Part shown: positions 12,166-24,711 of the stretch, piece by piece | Layout: every line of letters starts with the position of its first letter | How positions within the stretch are numbered: position 1 is the stretch's first letter | Assembly: GCF_900496995.4 (NCBI RefSeq) | Contig: NC_044011.1 | Span: 10,448,041 to 10,512,040, forward strand | DNA length: 64,000 nucleotides | Direction of reading: 5' to 3' | From: Aquila chrysaetos chrysaetos | Taxonomy: Eukaryota; Chordata; Aves; Accipitriformes; Accipitridae | Program-made: the position numbers and the translations under genes | Notes under the pieces: generated by a model | What the model saw: only the letters and a program-made list of their open reading frames with translations | Database searches by the model: none | Told to the model about the DNA's origin: nothing

Positions 12166-13240
12166 CAGCAGGAATCTGACAGGGCCTTGGTGGCACCCTA
12201 GGTCTTAATGGCCCTGACCAGCCTCACCTGGGACCTCCATCCACACACTCTGCCCGTGGACCGGGGCTCCATTTAAGCCCAGGTCTGGGCGTTCAGTCCC
12301 TGCCTGAGCTGTTTAGTGGGTGGGTGTGTTTTCAGTTTGGTCTCCTGTCTTCTTGTTTCCTGGATGGATCCATGTTGTAGCCCTGTTTCCAGCTGTGGTC
12401 CTACCTCTTGCTGCTCCTGACTAGATCCCCTGTCCAAACTCTGCACCTGATTCATGGTGGATTCAATGGACCCTGCACTGTGCTGTGACTGCTCTCCTCA
12501 GGTATTGTGAGGCAGTGCTCTGGCTAGTGAGGATAATGCCAGTGCTGTGGTCGCTCTCAGCTCCAGGGTTGTCCTCCCTTGAGCAGCAGTCTTGCTGTTG
12601 CTGCTCCCTGAGAGAGTTGTAGCTTCTTGTCCTTCCCAAATGTGGTATTTTAGTCAGGACACTTCCCTCTTGCTCCCTAGAGAATGTCCTCCAGTGGCTA
12701 GTCTGGGAAGTCTTGCTTATATATCCTCCTTTTGCCCCTGTTTAATGCATAGTACAACTTCAACAGTTCAGTGTTTGCTTCAAGTACTTTTGAAAAATAA
12801 AAATTTACATTGAGGGCCAACAGTGAGGCTCTGTGGCTGTTACAGACCCAGACTGTAACTGGGCTCTGCTCCAGCCAGTTCATCCCAGCTGCCCCCTGCC
12901 AGACCCCAGCCTCAGGAGCCCTCCAGACCCCGTGCAACCACGCACCCCGCAGAGCTGACAGCGCCATCCCCGTGGTATGTCATCCCAGGCGTTATCGCCT
13001 TCCAAGGCTTTGGGTGTTTAATAGACTCAGTTCTTGCTGTTCTTTATTCAGGGAAGCTGCTTTTCACTCCACAGCCAGAGCCTGACAGCAAATGTTTGCG
13101 TTTTCACAGACAGTGAATATTGTGTGTCAGGGTACTCGGTGCTTGGATGACTGCCATCCGCATTTATTCTTCTGCACAGCGCCCAGGCCGTGGAGTTGGT
13201 ATTCCGTTCCCCAATTTCCACTTGAAGTGGCGGATACTCA
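12166..13240. other. Proximal upstream region, moderately GC-rich, no gene seen
   Basis: GC content rises toward the CpG island. Around 12235-12300 a GGGCTCCATTTAAGCCCAGG segment has a TATA-like ATTTAAG followed by pyrimidine-rich DNA. It may be an old LTR or a cryptic promoter, but no second copy exists in the window. Open frames of 60-90 residues have no recognisable domains. Confidence 0.4.
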
Positions 13241-14540
13241 CAGGTGCCCTTCACCCCCGCAACAGCTTGCAGCCTGCCCTCCAGGAGGGCCTCCGTGCGG
13301 GCACAGCCCAGCCTGCCCCCTCCGTCTTTACCCCCCCGTTTGCCCCCGCAAGGGATGATGAGCAGCCAGCCCAGACGCCGGCGGCCCTCAGAGGACGGGG
13401 GCTGCCCTGCGCTCTTTTCCCAGGGCCGCCGCTTCTCCCGGCTCCCACTCCCTCCTCAGAGCCGGCCGCCCTTCCGCCCCGAGCGCCGTCCGCCCCCACC
13501 CGCCCCGCGCTCCTCAGCAGCGGAGCGGCGCCGGGGACGGCAGCGGCGCCCTCCCGCTCCGCTCCGGCCTCCGTCGGGCGGCGCCCCGCGGGGCAGGCGA
13601 AGCCGGCGCGGGGAGGGGTCGCCCCTTCCCGCCGCCCCGGGAGGAAGTGACATGGCGGCGGCGGGGAGGGAAGGCGAGGGGCGCCCTGTTCTTCCCGGAG
13701 CCGCCCGGCGGGTGGAGCCTGGCGGCCCCGCCCGAGCCGGCCGCCTCCCGGCGCGTGCAAACTAGTGGCAGTTGGTGCGGCTCGGCAGCCGCCCCGCCGC
13801 CCGCCCGCTCCCGGCGCCTCAGCGCGGCACGCATGCCAAGGCCCGGCGGCGCCAGGTACGTGCTCTTCCCCTGGCGACCAGCGAGCTCCTCAGGTGTACG
13901 GCCGCCCTTCTCCAGCCGGCGTGCTTTCCATTTGGAAAAAAAACAAAACCAAAAACCAACAGAACCGCCACCCCCTCGCCCCCCCGGCGTGCTGTAGCGG
14001 CGAGGCGAGGGGCCGGCAGCCGCCGGCGGGGTGTGCGAGCGAGGCGAGGCGGGGCGGGAGGCGGGCTGCGGACAGAAGTTCCCTGATTTATTCGCCGCCG
14101 GGCCGGGTCTCTCCCCGCTCGCCGCCGCCGCCCGGTCCCGTCGCGCCGTTTCTGCCGCGGTCGCCGAGAATTTTCCTGCCGCCCGCGGGCCCCCTTTGTG
14201 TGGCGAGCGCGGCCCGCGCCGGGGTTTCCGTGGAAACGGCAGAGCTGCGGCGGCCTTGCCCCGCTGCCCCCCCCCCCCCCCCGCCGCCTCCGCCGGCGGG
14301 CGCGGGGTGCTGCCGGCCGGGGCGGGGTGGGGCGGTCGGTCGCGGCGGCCCCTTCCACTTTCCTTTCGGTCTTCCCTTCTCGCAGCGGCGGGGCTGGCGG
14401 TGTCGGCGGGGGGCGGGTAGGGCGGTTGCTGTGGAAACGGGCGGGTGCGATCGTCTGTTTGCTGCCTCCTCCCCGAAGGCGCTTCTGCATAGCGAGAGGG
14501 GCGTAGCGTGCCCCGCTGGCCGGGGGTGTCGGAGGGGAGG
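13241..14540. promoter_or_regulatory. AGPAT4: CpG island promoter of AGPAT4
   Basis: About 1.3 kb of very GC- and CpG-rich DNA, in sharp contrast to the AT-rich flanks. It contains many CCGCCC/GGGCGG Sp1-type boxes and no TATA box near the presumed start. At about 13641-13660, GGAAGTGACATGGCGGCGG combines an ETS-type core (GGAAGT) with a YY1-like ATGGCGGC, a pairing common at TATA-less housekeeping promoters. E-boxes CACGTG lie just downstream at 14655-14660 and 14960-14965. C16 at 14267-14282 and several G runs (14304-14332, 14408-14422) could form quadruplexes. The long frames on both strands here are composition artefacts. The transcription start cannot be fixed from sequence. Confidence 0.8.
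13660..13855 (+). other. AGPAT4: Predicted non-coding first exon of AGPAT4 (5' end approximate)
   Basis: Inside the CpG island, the sequence GGCGCCAG|GTACGT gives a near-consensus splice donor with the exon ending at 13855. The first coding exon of AGPAT4 has an acceptor 53 bases before its ATG, so an upstream 5'-UTR exon is required, and this is the best candidate. The exon start is unknown; 13660 is placed just after the ETS/YY1-like sites. An ATG at 13833 is out of frame with the main start and would open a short uORF into exon 2. Other donors in the island cannot be excluded. Confidence 0.5.
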
Positions 14541-15081
14541 TGCGGGTGCACAGGCACAGGTCGCGGTGGCTGGGTTTGTTTCCGTGGTGCCTAGAAGTCC
14601 GTGAGGGGTGGTTAGGCGGAGGAGAGGGGGAGCCTGCCTCCCTGGTGATGTGTTCACGTGTTGTAGGAGCTCTGCCTTTCATCTGTCTGTGTCTCTTCAT
14701 AAAGATATTTAAGCCGAATTAAATAATGGCCACAAACTGACTTAAGGCGTGTCGACTGATAGCGTGTGGTGCAGGGAGAATTCCAAGGGGGGTATTGTTT
14801 AGGTAGGAAGTAATCCTCTGTAGCATTTATTTCAACAAGTGACCACTCACTCGTATGGCTGAAAAGACAACCGAGAAAAGAGTCTGTCTGAACAGTGATG
14901 TCACACGGAGACTTCTGGTCTTTGTTACGCATTTCTAAGAGTTCTAAGTATTTCAAGGCCACGTGCAAACATCTAAGAATGATGTATCTTATGCAGGCGC
15001 TTGTGTGGGAGAGAGAAACCTTGCTGCTACTTGAAAGCTGAAAATACTTTACAAGAGGTGGAAGGATGCAAGAAACTTTCC

Positions 15082-15102
15082 AAAAAAAAAAAAAAAAAAA
15101 AA
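15082..15102. repeat. Poly(A) run, 21 bases
   Basis: An A homopolymer in intron 1. No retroposon body is recognisable on its left side, so it is probably slippage-derived. Confidence 0.95.
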
Positions 15103-15794
15103 TCCCCCAAGCATTTCTTTAAAAGCAGTGATGCATCCAGCCCAGGAAGTTGTACTAGGCGATTGTAGCCTCAGCTTGTACTGATAATCACTTCACCCTG
15201 AGGGTGAGTTGCAAAAGAATTAAAAGCTGGTGGAGCAGAGAAACTATCGTGGAACAACTTAAGCTGAAATTTGCAGCTTGCTTTCTTCTCTAATTTCTCA
15301 GGTGAATGATAAGATTATTGTAGACATACAGATGTCTGTTTAATAGGATGCCAGGACTACCTCTATATAAAGACTGCGTGGATCACTAGAATATTTGATG
15401 TGCTGTAAGTGTTTGCTGTCATTTACTGACCAGCAGCTTTCTCTAGTTGTTGGTATCTGATCTAATGCTGTGTTTTTGCAAATGCTATGGATTAAAATAC
15501 ATTTTGATTCATTTTAGGAATTTGTGTAAATATTATGCATAGCTTTGCTCTTTCCTATTAATGTTTTGCCTAACAAAGCCTGAATAAGCTGTATCTAAAA
15601 ATGAAACTTCAACCATGTTTTATGGAAGACAGAGGGGCAGGACTCGTGTGGAAGAACATATCAGAAAGCCTGCAATGAACAGAGAAAATATTGTAAACTG
15701 CTGATGGATAAATGTTGCTCTTAAGCAAAGTTTGGTTGTGTTGTTGGCAAGCGCTTAAATAACAGATTTTTAGTAAGTGCTTCACAAGAAGCTG

Positions 15795-15865
15795 TATTGT
15801 ATTTTAGGAGTGGAGAAACCGCAGAGAGGTCAGCACTTGCCCAGAGTCACAGAACAGAGAATGCT
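15795..15865. repeat. MIR-tail-like segment
   Basis: GGAGAAACCGCAGAGAGGTC followed by ACTTGCCCAGAGTCACAGAAC resembles the widespread conserved MIR/L2 motif (a gaggaaactgaggc-type stretch followed by cttgcccaaggtcaca). The match is partial and stands alone, so this is a low-confidence ancient SINE call. Confidence 0.4.
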
Positions 15866-18800
15866 GTGCCTAGAGCACAGTTGTTTTTTCATTAAGTCTT
15901 GCTCTCTCCAGCCTAAATCTAGAGGTGCTGAAGCAGTGTTTGTCATCTCTCTGGAATGAGGCATGCGTTCCTGGAGTGAGTGTTGTACATGGTTTACAGT
16001 TTAATGTACTTACTGTACCATAACAGAGAAGAGCTCTGTGGGAGAAGGGTTGTCTTGCAGGTGATAGATGAGAATCCTGTGACTGTGCTCTGCCCTGCTG
16101 AAAAGATGTGGTTTATTAGTTTTTGTTGTATACCCTGATTTTATTGCTGGAAGATGAAGACTGGGAATAATGCCCCTTGAAACCTCTTCAACACAGGAAG
16201 ACACTGTCACAGCCTTTCTGAGGTTAGCAAGAGACTATTGTTGTGTTGCAAACGTGCACTCGTGGCCCTTAGAACTTGTATTAGTAATTTGGTCTTAAAT
16301 TTTAAAAAGCGGAACGTCCACTGCCTGATGTAGAACACTTGCCTAATTAGTTGCATCACTACCATGTATGTCTTGATAAGGGAGCAGATGAACAAGAGGG
16401 CAACAATGCATTGTAGTGCACTATGCATGTGCTTTAGTCAGCGAACGCTTTTGCAGCTGTGGGCCTCCCTCATTAGGGAAAATGTTATATGAGTCAAGGC
16501 AACTGTCTCCTCAGGTGTGTTTGATTTAGCTGTACTGAATGCAGTGGGCTTTTTTGTAAGGAAACTAGAAATGTGACTGAGAGCAGTACCCTGTATGCTT
16601 TGTTGCATTTCAGCACTGGTACGCGACAGCTGAGCATGTGTTTTTTCCCTAAGTGCTTTGTCTGCAGTGGCTTTCCCCAGTGATTCAGTTTCAGGCGTTT
16701 GGGAAAGTTTGCCCACCAATCTGCTGTTTGGTGGTCTTAAGCTCATTCATATCTGGCTGTGTGGCAAGTACCCTGATCACCTCTGACTAATGCTCTTGTG
16801 CTGCTCAGAAACTGCTGACTCACTTCGTTTTCGTACTTTTCCCCTGTCCTCCAATGTGTTGGACTAGAGATGTGGTAGGGTGAAGGTAAGGCCAGGGAAG
16901 GAGGAAATGGAAATGAATGAGAATAACTGTGTGTTGTGGCAAGGATGAAGATGCTGTAAAGACCCCACTTTGATAATGTGAGAAGATGATGATGGCTGTA
17001 ATGGGTTTCCTGAAAAGGTGCATAAACCATGTGTTAGGTACTGGGCAAAGCAGGCAAACAACTGTAGTGAGCCCATATCTGGGAGATGCTGGGTTATGGT
17101 ACTGCTAGTGGTCTGCTCTTCATTTTGAACTCAAAGCCTTTTTACTTCTGTGCCTCCGTTTTCACCTTCAGCCCTTGTGTCTGTCGTGTTATATTCTGCC
17201 ACAAAGAGCTTAACACTGAAGTAATTTTCTGCTGCTTGCAGAAGGGCTGACCTCGCTTGAGGTTTCTGCTGTAGCATAAATAACAGGAACAGGGAAAGAC
17301 AATTAACCAGTTCTAGGCTGGAAAGAAGTCAGAGGTAGAGGCCACTGAAAGACAGTTTACTTGCCAGAAGGTTAGAAGCTGCAGGCAGAGACAACCACAC
17401 TGATTTCATGTGCAAGTGTGGCTGTTTATTAACGTCTGAAAAATATCTGACATGCACCAGATTTCCTTTTAATCTGACTAACAAAGTTGAATTTCGTTCA
17501 CTTTTTTCCAGCAGGATCCAGGTGAATGAAAAGGTTTGCCTGCACAGATTTAGTTGGCAGATTATGCAAGTTTTTTCACCTATCAGAAAAAGGGGAAGAC
17601 CTGACTTAAAACCTGCTGTTAAAGACAGGGAAAGAACATATTTTGGGGAACTCTGTGTCTAGAAATGGCACATGATTTTTTTTAATCCATTTCAAGTGAC
17701 AACTACTGTGTGAAAGTTAAACTGTACTGCTTCTCCCCCTGTCTCTGTATTATACCTGTCTTCACACATCAGAGTTTGCCGCTTCTTACCATCTTTTTCA
17801 GCACTTTGGAAAATACCATTACTACAGATGCTGGTTTGGCAATTCTGGAAGGTCTGGAAGCATGCTGTCTGCAGCAGCCTACACCTGCACTTGAATCATA
17901 AATGAGGTTTTCCCCCTTCAAGTCACAGGTGGTTTGTCAGGGGTTAACAAGGCTTTAGTTTATTTTATGGTTCTGAGGATATGTTTAGACAGTGCTGAAA
18001 CTTGCACAGACACTTACATTTATTTTTTTTCCCCTTGATCTGGTATTAGTGAAAATTACCATAAAACAATGCAGTAACATCAGTGTTGACAAATCTGCAG
18101 ATGGTGGGCGGGAGCAGTACTGCTATCTTCCCACAAGAAACAAATGTAAAACAAGTATCCAGAGGATCAAAGTAATTGAAAGAAACTAACTGTTCCTGTT
18201 GACCAATAGTGGTATAGGTGTGATAGGGTTGTAGTTAAGCAGAAAGATAACTAGGAATGTGCTATTCCCAAGCTTATTGAGCCTTCAGTGTGTCACTGTC
18301 TGGTTTTTACATGCCTATGCCTGTACCTCTGAGAGCGTGCATAAATACTGCATTTCACCCAAGATGGAGACAGAGAAAAGCTTCTTTCTGGATTTAAGCC
18401 TCGTAAAACTGTCTGGAATTTATTTGAAGTTAGCAGGACAAATGCTCAAAGCCAGGCTTTTAAAAGAATTTAGGCACCAGAAGCTGTGCAGAGATGTTGT
18501 AGAAAATCCAGGTAGATGTTGATGTACCTGATGCTTAATTTAGTGCAAAATTTATAAAAATGCTACTGGATTCTTACCAGCATGTTTAGGAACTGTAACA
18601 GCTGCACATTTGCCATCCAGTAACGTAAATGCTGTAGGATCAAGCACTATCTCTGAATGATTTTGCTGGCAGTTTAAGGTGGTTTTGACTAGCCCTGGCT
18701 TTAGGTGCTGAGAATACAAGTTCATTGATTAGTTATATCGCATTTGGCTGTTTTTGAGGGATAATGTTTTCCAAACAACAAGGACTACTGAAGCTTGTTG

Positions 18801-21800
18801 AGAGATTTCTTTTGGCTTCAACAGGATTTGAATCAGGTCCAAAATGAAACCTCCCTTTATTATTGGATGTGATAAATCCAGTGCCTGTGATAAAGGCTTT
18901 TATTCTCTGAAGTTCTCAAATTAAATCAGGCTGTTAGGGGACTGCTGATCAGGGAGAATGAGGTGGCTGAAAGTATTCCGAGTTCATGGTGTAGCAAAAC
19001 AGTTCTGAACACTTGTGTTTTAGAGGCAGAGGTGAGTGAAAACTGATGTGGGATGGGACTGCTGAAATGTGGGTAAAGCAGTCACCATGTTTATTTGGAT
19101 TTTTACCTGGCATCTGGATGTCTGATTGTTTTGTGTGTGGGTGTGGGTCAGCTGAGCCTCTCACTGAAGCCAGCATCGTATTTTTTGGAACCATGCCAAT
19201 CACATCTCAGCTGTAAGACGCGTGTTTTTCTAAGTATTGGGTGTTACCTCTTTAAGGCAGGAGTTGGTTTTCTTTGAATAATAAATCTGGAAGCTTCCTT
19301 GCCACATTCATTCTTAAGTTAAACTATTTTCTACAGAAGGAAGCATTAAAAAATACTTAATAAATAAATATTAATATCCTGTGTATCCCTGTTCTGGTGT
19401 GGCTACATCTTGTGCATGCATTGGCATTTCCACTTTTGGGATGTGATTTTCATAAAGGAGAAATTCAGCTACTTCATACTCTTCAGTGTCATATGATAGA
19501 ATACAGCCAAATAAAATTAATACTTGGAGGTTAAAAAAAAAATCTTGTGAATCTTTTTCTGTTTAACATTTCCTTAGTATTCAAAGAGCATACTAAATAA
19601 TGTTATTTCATATTAATTAAAAATATGCAAATGGCATAGCTGAAGGAGGCAGTGTACTGTCATAGAAGATCACAAAAACTAACAGCTCACTTGGAGTTGT
19701 AATCAGGTGGATGGCACTTTTCGTTTCCAGCACTGTTAACAACATGTTGTGATTTGTACTGGAAGCTTTTGGATCCCCTCACAGACGAGGCCGGCGCTGT
19801 TCCCTTACATGCCTGTGATCTGGAAGCAGGGAGGATGCAGTCTGTCCCATGTACCTGCTGCATCTGTTGCAGTGTTGTCAGCAGGGCTCACAGCTGCCAA
19901 GTGGGAGAACGTGGTTGTCTGCAGCAGGCCATACAGCTGCTTGGAGAGAGACACAATGTTAAAAGTATTTGTACTGGTTTTGGGGGGACAGCAGAATATT
20001 CGTTACCAGCCCACAGTCTGGTAGTGGGAATCCCACTTGTAAACCAGTGGTACTGCCACCATGGTGTTTTTCTCAGCTCAGTGATTTATGCCCTATCTCT
20101 GCCACTTTCCAGATCTTTTTTTAAGGTTTTTGCTGCCACAAATTCTGTATTATTCATTAGTTGCATTTACTGGCTTTCTTAAACAAAAGAACAAAGCCAC
20201 ACAAGTTGGGAATTAGACTTCTAGGAAAAGGCTTAAAGAGGCTGCCCAAAATTAGTAAAATGTAAATCACAATTCCAGAAAATATAAAGAGGTCGTTTTA
20301 TGGGAGTGTACTGAGGAAAGAAAATTATCCTTTTCCCCGTGTGGATGATTTTTATCTTCTGATTGTTGTCCTTGAAGCATCTAGCAATGCCTTTAATTCC
20401 TTCTTGGGTAGGAATAATGAGAGAGATGTATGTTTGTGTGCACATGCATACAATACTGTCGGCTTGGTACTAAAGTTGTAACTTCTGGTTTATAGTACAG
20501 AGCCATCCAAGTTGCTGAATACTTGGTTTTCATTTCTTGAGAAACGGTGAAAGGAAGAGAAAGTAGAGTTCATTAGATCAGCACATACATCCTGGTTTGA
20601 ACCATCTCCTGTATTTATACCTGTTGCATCATCTGCTGCCACTGAAGGTCCTTGTGGGATGTGTCCGTTCCCTCTCTGCTCTCTGTGTGGCCTGTCAGAA
20701 GGTGTTGCAAGGGAAACTTGAGCATGGGCAAGAAGGCAAATAAAGGAGGATGAAAAGTACCATTTTGTGTTGAAAGCTGGAGCAGGGGGAACTGGCAGGT
20801 TGTGGTCTGGAGTTGGCTTTGCCATGGATTTGCCATGTGACTGTCACAAGCTCTCCAAGAGTGTTGTTCTGAGGTCCCTGTGTGCAAGGTGGGGGCAGCA
20901 AGACAGATCTTGGCAGGCTTACTTCACTAGCATCTTCTAAATGGCTGTAGTTTTTTATATGAGAGGGGATGGATAAATCCAGGAAAGAATTGACAAAAAT
21001 CCACACAGGTTTTCTAATCCTATCCATAAAGGGTTTGATCCTGCACGTAGAGATGGACTTGCTCATGCTACATAGTCTGCTGAGTGGATGTGAAAGTTCT
21101 CTGCCTGGATACATCTGCTTATGTGTGTTAGCGGTGTGGAAAGCTGTCTGTGGCAGAACTGGAGTTCAGTGATACTTTTGTAGTCTACCTTTGTAACTAA
21201 CTCATTGTGGGTAAGAATAGGAGGATTAAATATTTAGAGCTTTGAACTAAACATGTGATCCATGTTTCCTTGTTGTCTAGCATATAAAGCTGGTTTGGAT
21301 GTGGGGGAAGTATTTTGTCTGTTGAGAGTATAGGCAGTTCCTGTACCTTGTGCTGACCCTTTGCATTGCTGTGAATGTAATTTACAGTTCTTTAAAACAA
21401 GATGAGAGTGATCAGTGTTTGGCAAGCATAAACCATGAGTCTTCATAGGAGAGACCTCCTTTCCAAAGCTAATCTCTTATCAAGAAAATGTTTGGACTCC
21501 CAGCACAATTTAAAAAAAAAAAAAAAAGCAACCCTTGTTTTATACCAGCTCCTGAATAATCCTTTATCTGCCTTCCTCCCTCCCCCTGTTTCTTTGGGCT
21601 CTTCTAAAAGAAATGTTTTTGTAATAACCACTGGAGAACTCAGTAGCTACTCCTGTGTTGGATCTGTTCCTGAAATGCCCAGTGCAGAGGTGGTCAACCA
21701 TAGTCCCATGTGCCCTTCTTGCTGGGGAAATACCATGATGCAGGTGGCAACATCCTGCCGTACTGCCCTTGCTGCCTCTGTAGGTAGTTTTTAGTGTGTT

Positions 21801-22640
21801 AATTTCCCATGCACAGGAGTGATGGTGTGGAACTCACCGTTGAGAGATTTCTCAGAGGCTGTACATTGAGGACCAATGGCTTAACTAGGCAGACTCTGAT
21901 CTCTGTACCTCAAATGTACAGTTGCTTCAGATGGTCCATGACTGTTCTATATACAATTTCATTTATCATAAACACAAAGGCGTCCGTACTTATGTACGTA
22001 CATATGTATATTTGAGAAGGTTTAGTTTGTTGCAGACATTCACATTCTGTTATTTGGTAAGCCACCTGTACTTTTGCAGCAAGCCAGATTATCCATTGAA
22101 GTGACTTTGTAGAAACTCATTTGGGGGGGGAGGTTTGTTTTTTATAGAGGAGAGTGCCAGATGACAGTAATGTGTGGGCCTGGTTACCTTTGACTAAGCA
22201 CTTGATGTTGCCTATGAAAGCAAATATTAAATTGGCTACGAGCAAATTATACAGTTGCTTGTCCTAGACTCTTTGCTGTCGTTCACCCCAGCTATTTTTG
22301 AGGAACTGTCCAGGTTGCTTATATTTGTGTGACAGCGTAGTCCACATCCTGCTTAGATTCTCGGTATACTTTCTTGTAAATTTTTGTTTGCTGTTTAGTC
22401 CTGCTCCCTTGCTCAGTCCCTAAATTTGACTTGTGTTAGTTATGTTGCCCTTGTTCGCAGTGCAAGTAACTTGTTATATTAATGGACCCAGATAAAGTAA
22501 AAGAGGAAACAGAGGGACTCTGGTCCCCAGAACTGAACTCTGGGGCTGAACTCTGATAGACTCCTCCAGGTCTTAAATACCTTAATGCACCTTGCTCTTT
22601 TATTTTTCCCAAGCAAATTGCAGATAATTGTGCTTTGGAG

Positions 22641-22658
22641 ATATATATATATATATAT
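22641..22658. repeat. (AT)9 microsatellite
   Basis: A perfect AT dinucleotide repeat in intron 1, likely length-polymorphic. No function is implied. Confidence 0.95.
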
Positions 22659-23631
22659 GAATGTATTAAAATACAGAAACTTGGGTGGGAAACAATTGAA
22701 GAGCAACACTTGGCATGCTGGAAAGAAGCAACTTGCCTTCCACTGCTATTTTTGTGAACCTGATGTTCTGCACCCCAACATATTTTTTGAGGATCTCTCT
22801 AGGAGCTTGGAACAGAAGTGCTTAACTTCAAGGGGTTTACCCTCTTCAAACAAATGCCTCCCTCAGCATCAAGCCCTGCAGTCCCTAAACACTGCATCTC
22901 TGAGGTGTTCCATATTGCCTTGTGTTTAAGCCCAGCTCCCTCCTCCCTGAATATTTCATGCTTCTGGAAGAAGGAGCAAACTGAACTGTTTCTCGCCAGA
23001 ACTCGGGCAGCAGCTCTCTCTCTTTCTTGCTCCTTCTTAGACTATGCATGCCTCTCCCAGGCTGCTGTCGTCCCCCTTGCCTCGCTGTGTAAACACTTTC
23101 CTTTCTACGTGGTAAGGGGACAAGCATCATGGCTGTCAGGGCTAACAGCAGCTATACTGTGCGTTTTACCAGCGGAGAATATGCATACACAGACAGAGAA
23201 CTTGCATCCTGATAGGCATGCAGAGTTTGCATAGCTGTCTTGCTCTACATTAGATCACAGCAGGAAGAAAATACAAAAGGGGAAGGGGAAAGCATTATGA
23301 TATGGTACCCATTTAAAAAACTCCTGGGTTACTTCCATTTCTTCAGTTTATACTCTGTCATACTAATTATCTCTGTGCTCAATAGAAAATAAATTCAGTT
23401 TTATAGCAAGTCTATAAATCAGAAATCCTAAAACTTGCTGGTAGATGGTATTCATTCTTCAGCCGAACTGACTGATCTCTCCTTTGTAGCGGTGTGTGTA
23501 ACAAAATATGCAGTTCAGGAATGCATAACTCCTCAGGAAAACCTAAAAACATTCTTAAGTTCCCTTAACTTTGGGGGAAGGACTTAAGGTATGCTCAAAT
23601 TCTTCCCTGATTTGGGACTTTTCTGAGGAGG

Positions 23632-23717
23632 TGTGGTGGGTCGACCTTGGCTGGCTGCCGCGTGCACATCAAACTGCTCCCTCACTCCCCTTCCTCAGCA
23701 GGACAGGGGAAGAAAAA
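23632..23717 (-). mobile_element. Endogenous retrovirus LTR, terminal piece split by a CR1
   Basis: Begins TGTGGTGGGTCGACCTTGGC and ends at GGACAGGGGAAGAAAAA, where CR1 sequence starts abruptly. Together with 25580-26024 it reads as one LTR of a common avian family: the second piece resumes with GTTGAGATAAGGACAGGGAG, the segment expected next. By analogy with the related block at 56837-57418, the sense strand is minus. The LTR is therefore older than the CR1 that interrupts it. Confidence 0.7.
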
Positions 23718-24174
23718 TCATAGAATCAGAATGGTTTGGGTTGGAAGGGACCTTAAAGATCATCTAGTTCCAACTCCCGTGCCATGGGCAGGGACACCTT
23801 CCACTAGACCAGGTTGCTCAAAGCCCCATCCAACCTGGCCTTGAACGCTTGCAGGGATGGGGCATCCACAACTTCTCTGGGCAACCTGTTCCAGTGCCTC
23901 ACCACCCTCACAGTAAAGAATTTTTTCCTAATATCTAATCTAAATCTACTCTCAGTTTAAAACTGTTACTCCTCATCCTATCACTGCACTCCCTGATAAA
24001 GAGTCCCTGCCCATCTTTCTTGTAGGCCCCCTGTAGGTACTGGAAGGCTGCTATAAGGTCTCCCTGGAGCCTTCTCTTCTCCAGGCTGAACAACCCCAAC
24101 TCTCTCAGCCTGTCTTCATAGGAGAGGTGCTCTAGCCCTCTGATCATCTTCATGGCCCTCCTCTGGACTTGTTC

Positions 24175-24711
24175 CTACAGGTCCATGTCCTTCTTATGGT
24201 GGGGACCCCAGAGCTGAACACAGTACTCCAGGTGGGGCCTCATGAGAGCAGAGTAGAGGGGGAGTGTCACCCCCCTTGACCTGCTAGCCACACTTCTTTT
24301 GATGCAGCCTAGGATGCGATTGGCTTTCTTGGCTGTGAGCGCACATTGCCAGGTCATATTCAGTTTTTCATCCACTAATAGCCCCGAGTTCTTCTCTGCA
24401 GGGCTGCTCTCAATCCACTCATTGCCTAGCCTGTATTTATACTTGGGATTACCCCGACCCTTGTGCAGGACCTTACACTTGGCCTTGTTGAACATCATGA
24501 GGTTCTCATGGGGCCACCTGTCAAGGTCCCTCTGGATGGCATCCCTTCCCTCTGGCGTGTCGACTGCACCACACAGCTTGGTGTCGTTGGCAAACTTGCT
24601 GAGGGTGCACTCAATCCCACTGTCCATATCACTGACAAAGATATTAAACAGCACCGGTCCCAGTACTGACCCCTGAGGAACACCACTCATCACTGGTTTC
24701 CACTTGGACAT
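24175..24711 (-). pseudogene. CR1 ORF2 RT palm/thumb fragment
   Basis: A 178-residue minus-strand frame continuing the RT domain. [17 protein letters not shown] (motif B region) is followed by [16 protein letters not shown] (motif C). In active CR1 copies the motif-C core is FADD; here the first Asp codon encodes Asn (AAC), so polymerase activity would be lost. The downstream thumb region includes [14 protein letters not shown]. The frame terminates at a TAG inside what should be continuous ORF2. Confidence 0.85.

Larger units (their letters stand above)
13856..23631 (+). other. AGPAT4: AGPAT4 intron 1, 5' part
   Basis: Intron 1 would run 13856-30311 (16,456 bp) if the donor at 13856 is used. 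This part starts in the CpG island and then becomes ordinary AT-rich non-coding DNA. It contains A21 (15082-15102), A16 (21512-21527), an (AT)9 microsatellite (22641-22658) and a MIR-tail-like segment (15795-15865). No other exon, RNA or transposon is recognised. Confidence 0.5.

Noticed and set aside
1..13200. Possible 3' end of PRKN, which neighbours AGPAT4 upstream in the same orientation in mammals.
   Set aside because: I looked for the conserved parkin C-terminus (ending GDHWFDV) on the + strand and did not find it. The neighbouring gene must lie outside the window.
13514..14557. Long open frames on both strands of the CpG island (up to 347 residues, Pro/Arg/Gly-rich).
   Set aside because: Extreme GC content removes stop codons in all frames. 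The translations are low-complexity with no domain, and the competing frames overlap each other on both strands.
19754..20182. 142-residue plus-strand frame with many Cys.
   Set aside because: The translation matches no family I know, a second overlapping frame is equally open, and there is no supporting context.
20695..21114. 139-residue minus-strand frame in intron 1.
   Set aside because: There are no recognisable domains, and it overlaps other open frames on the same strand. It was judged to be chance.
21991..22004. A 14-bp perfect palindrome TATGTACGTACATA.
   Set aside because: It is short, AT-rich and isolated. Palindromes of this size are expected by chance in such sequence.
22818..23234. 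138-residue plus-strand frame in intron 1.
   Set aside because: It has no domain, conserved motif, splice signals or promoter. Its length is within chance expectation for 64 kb.
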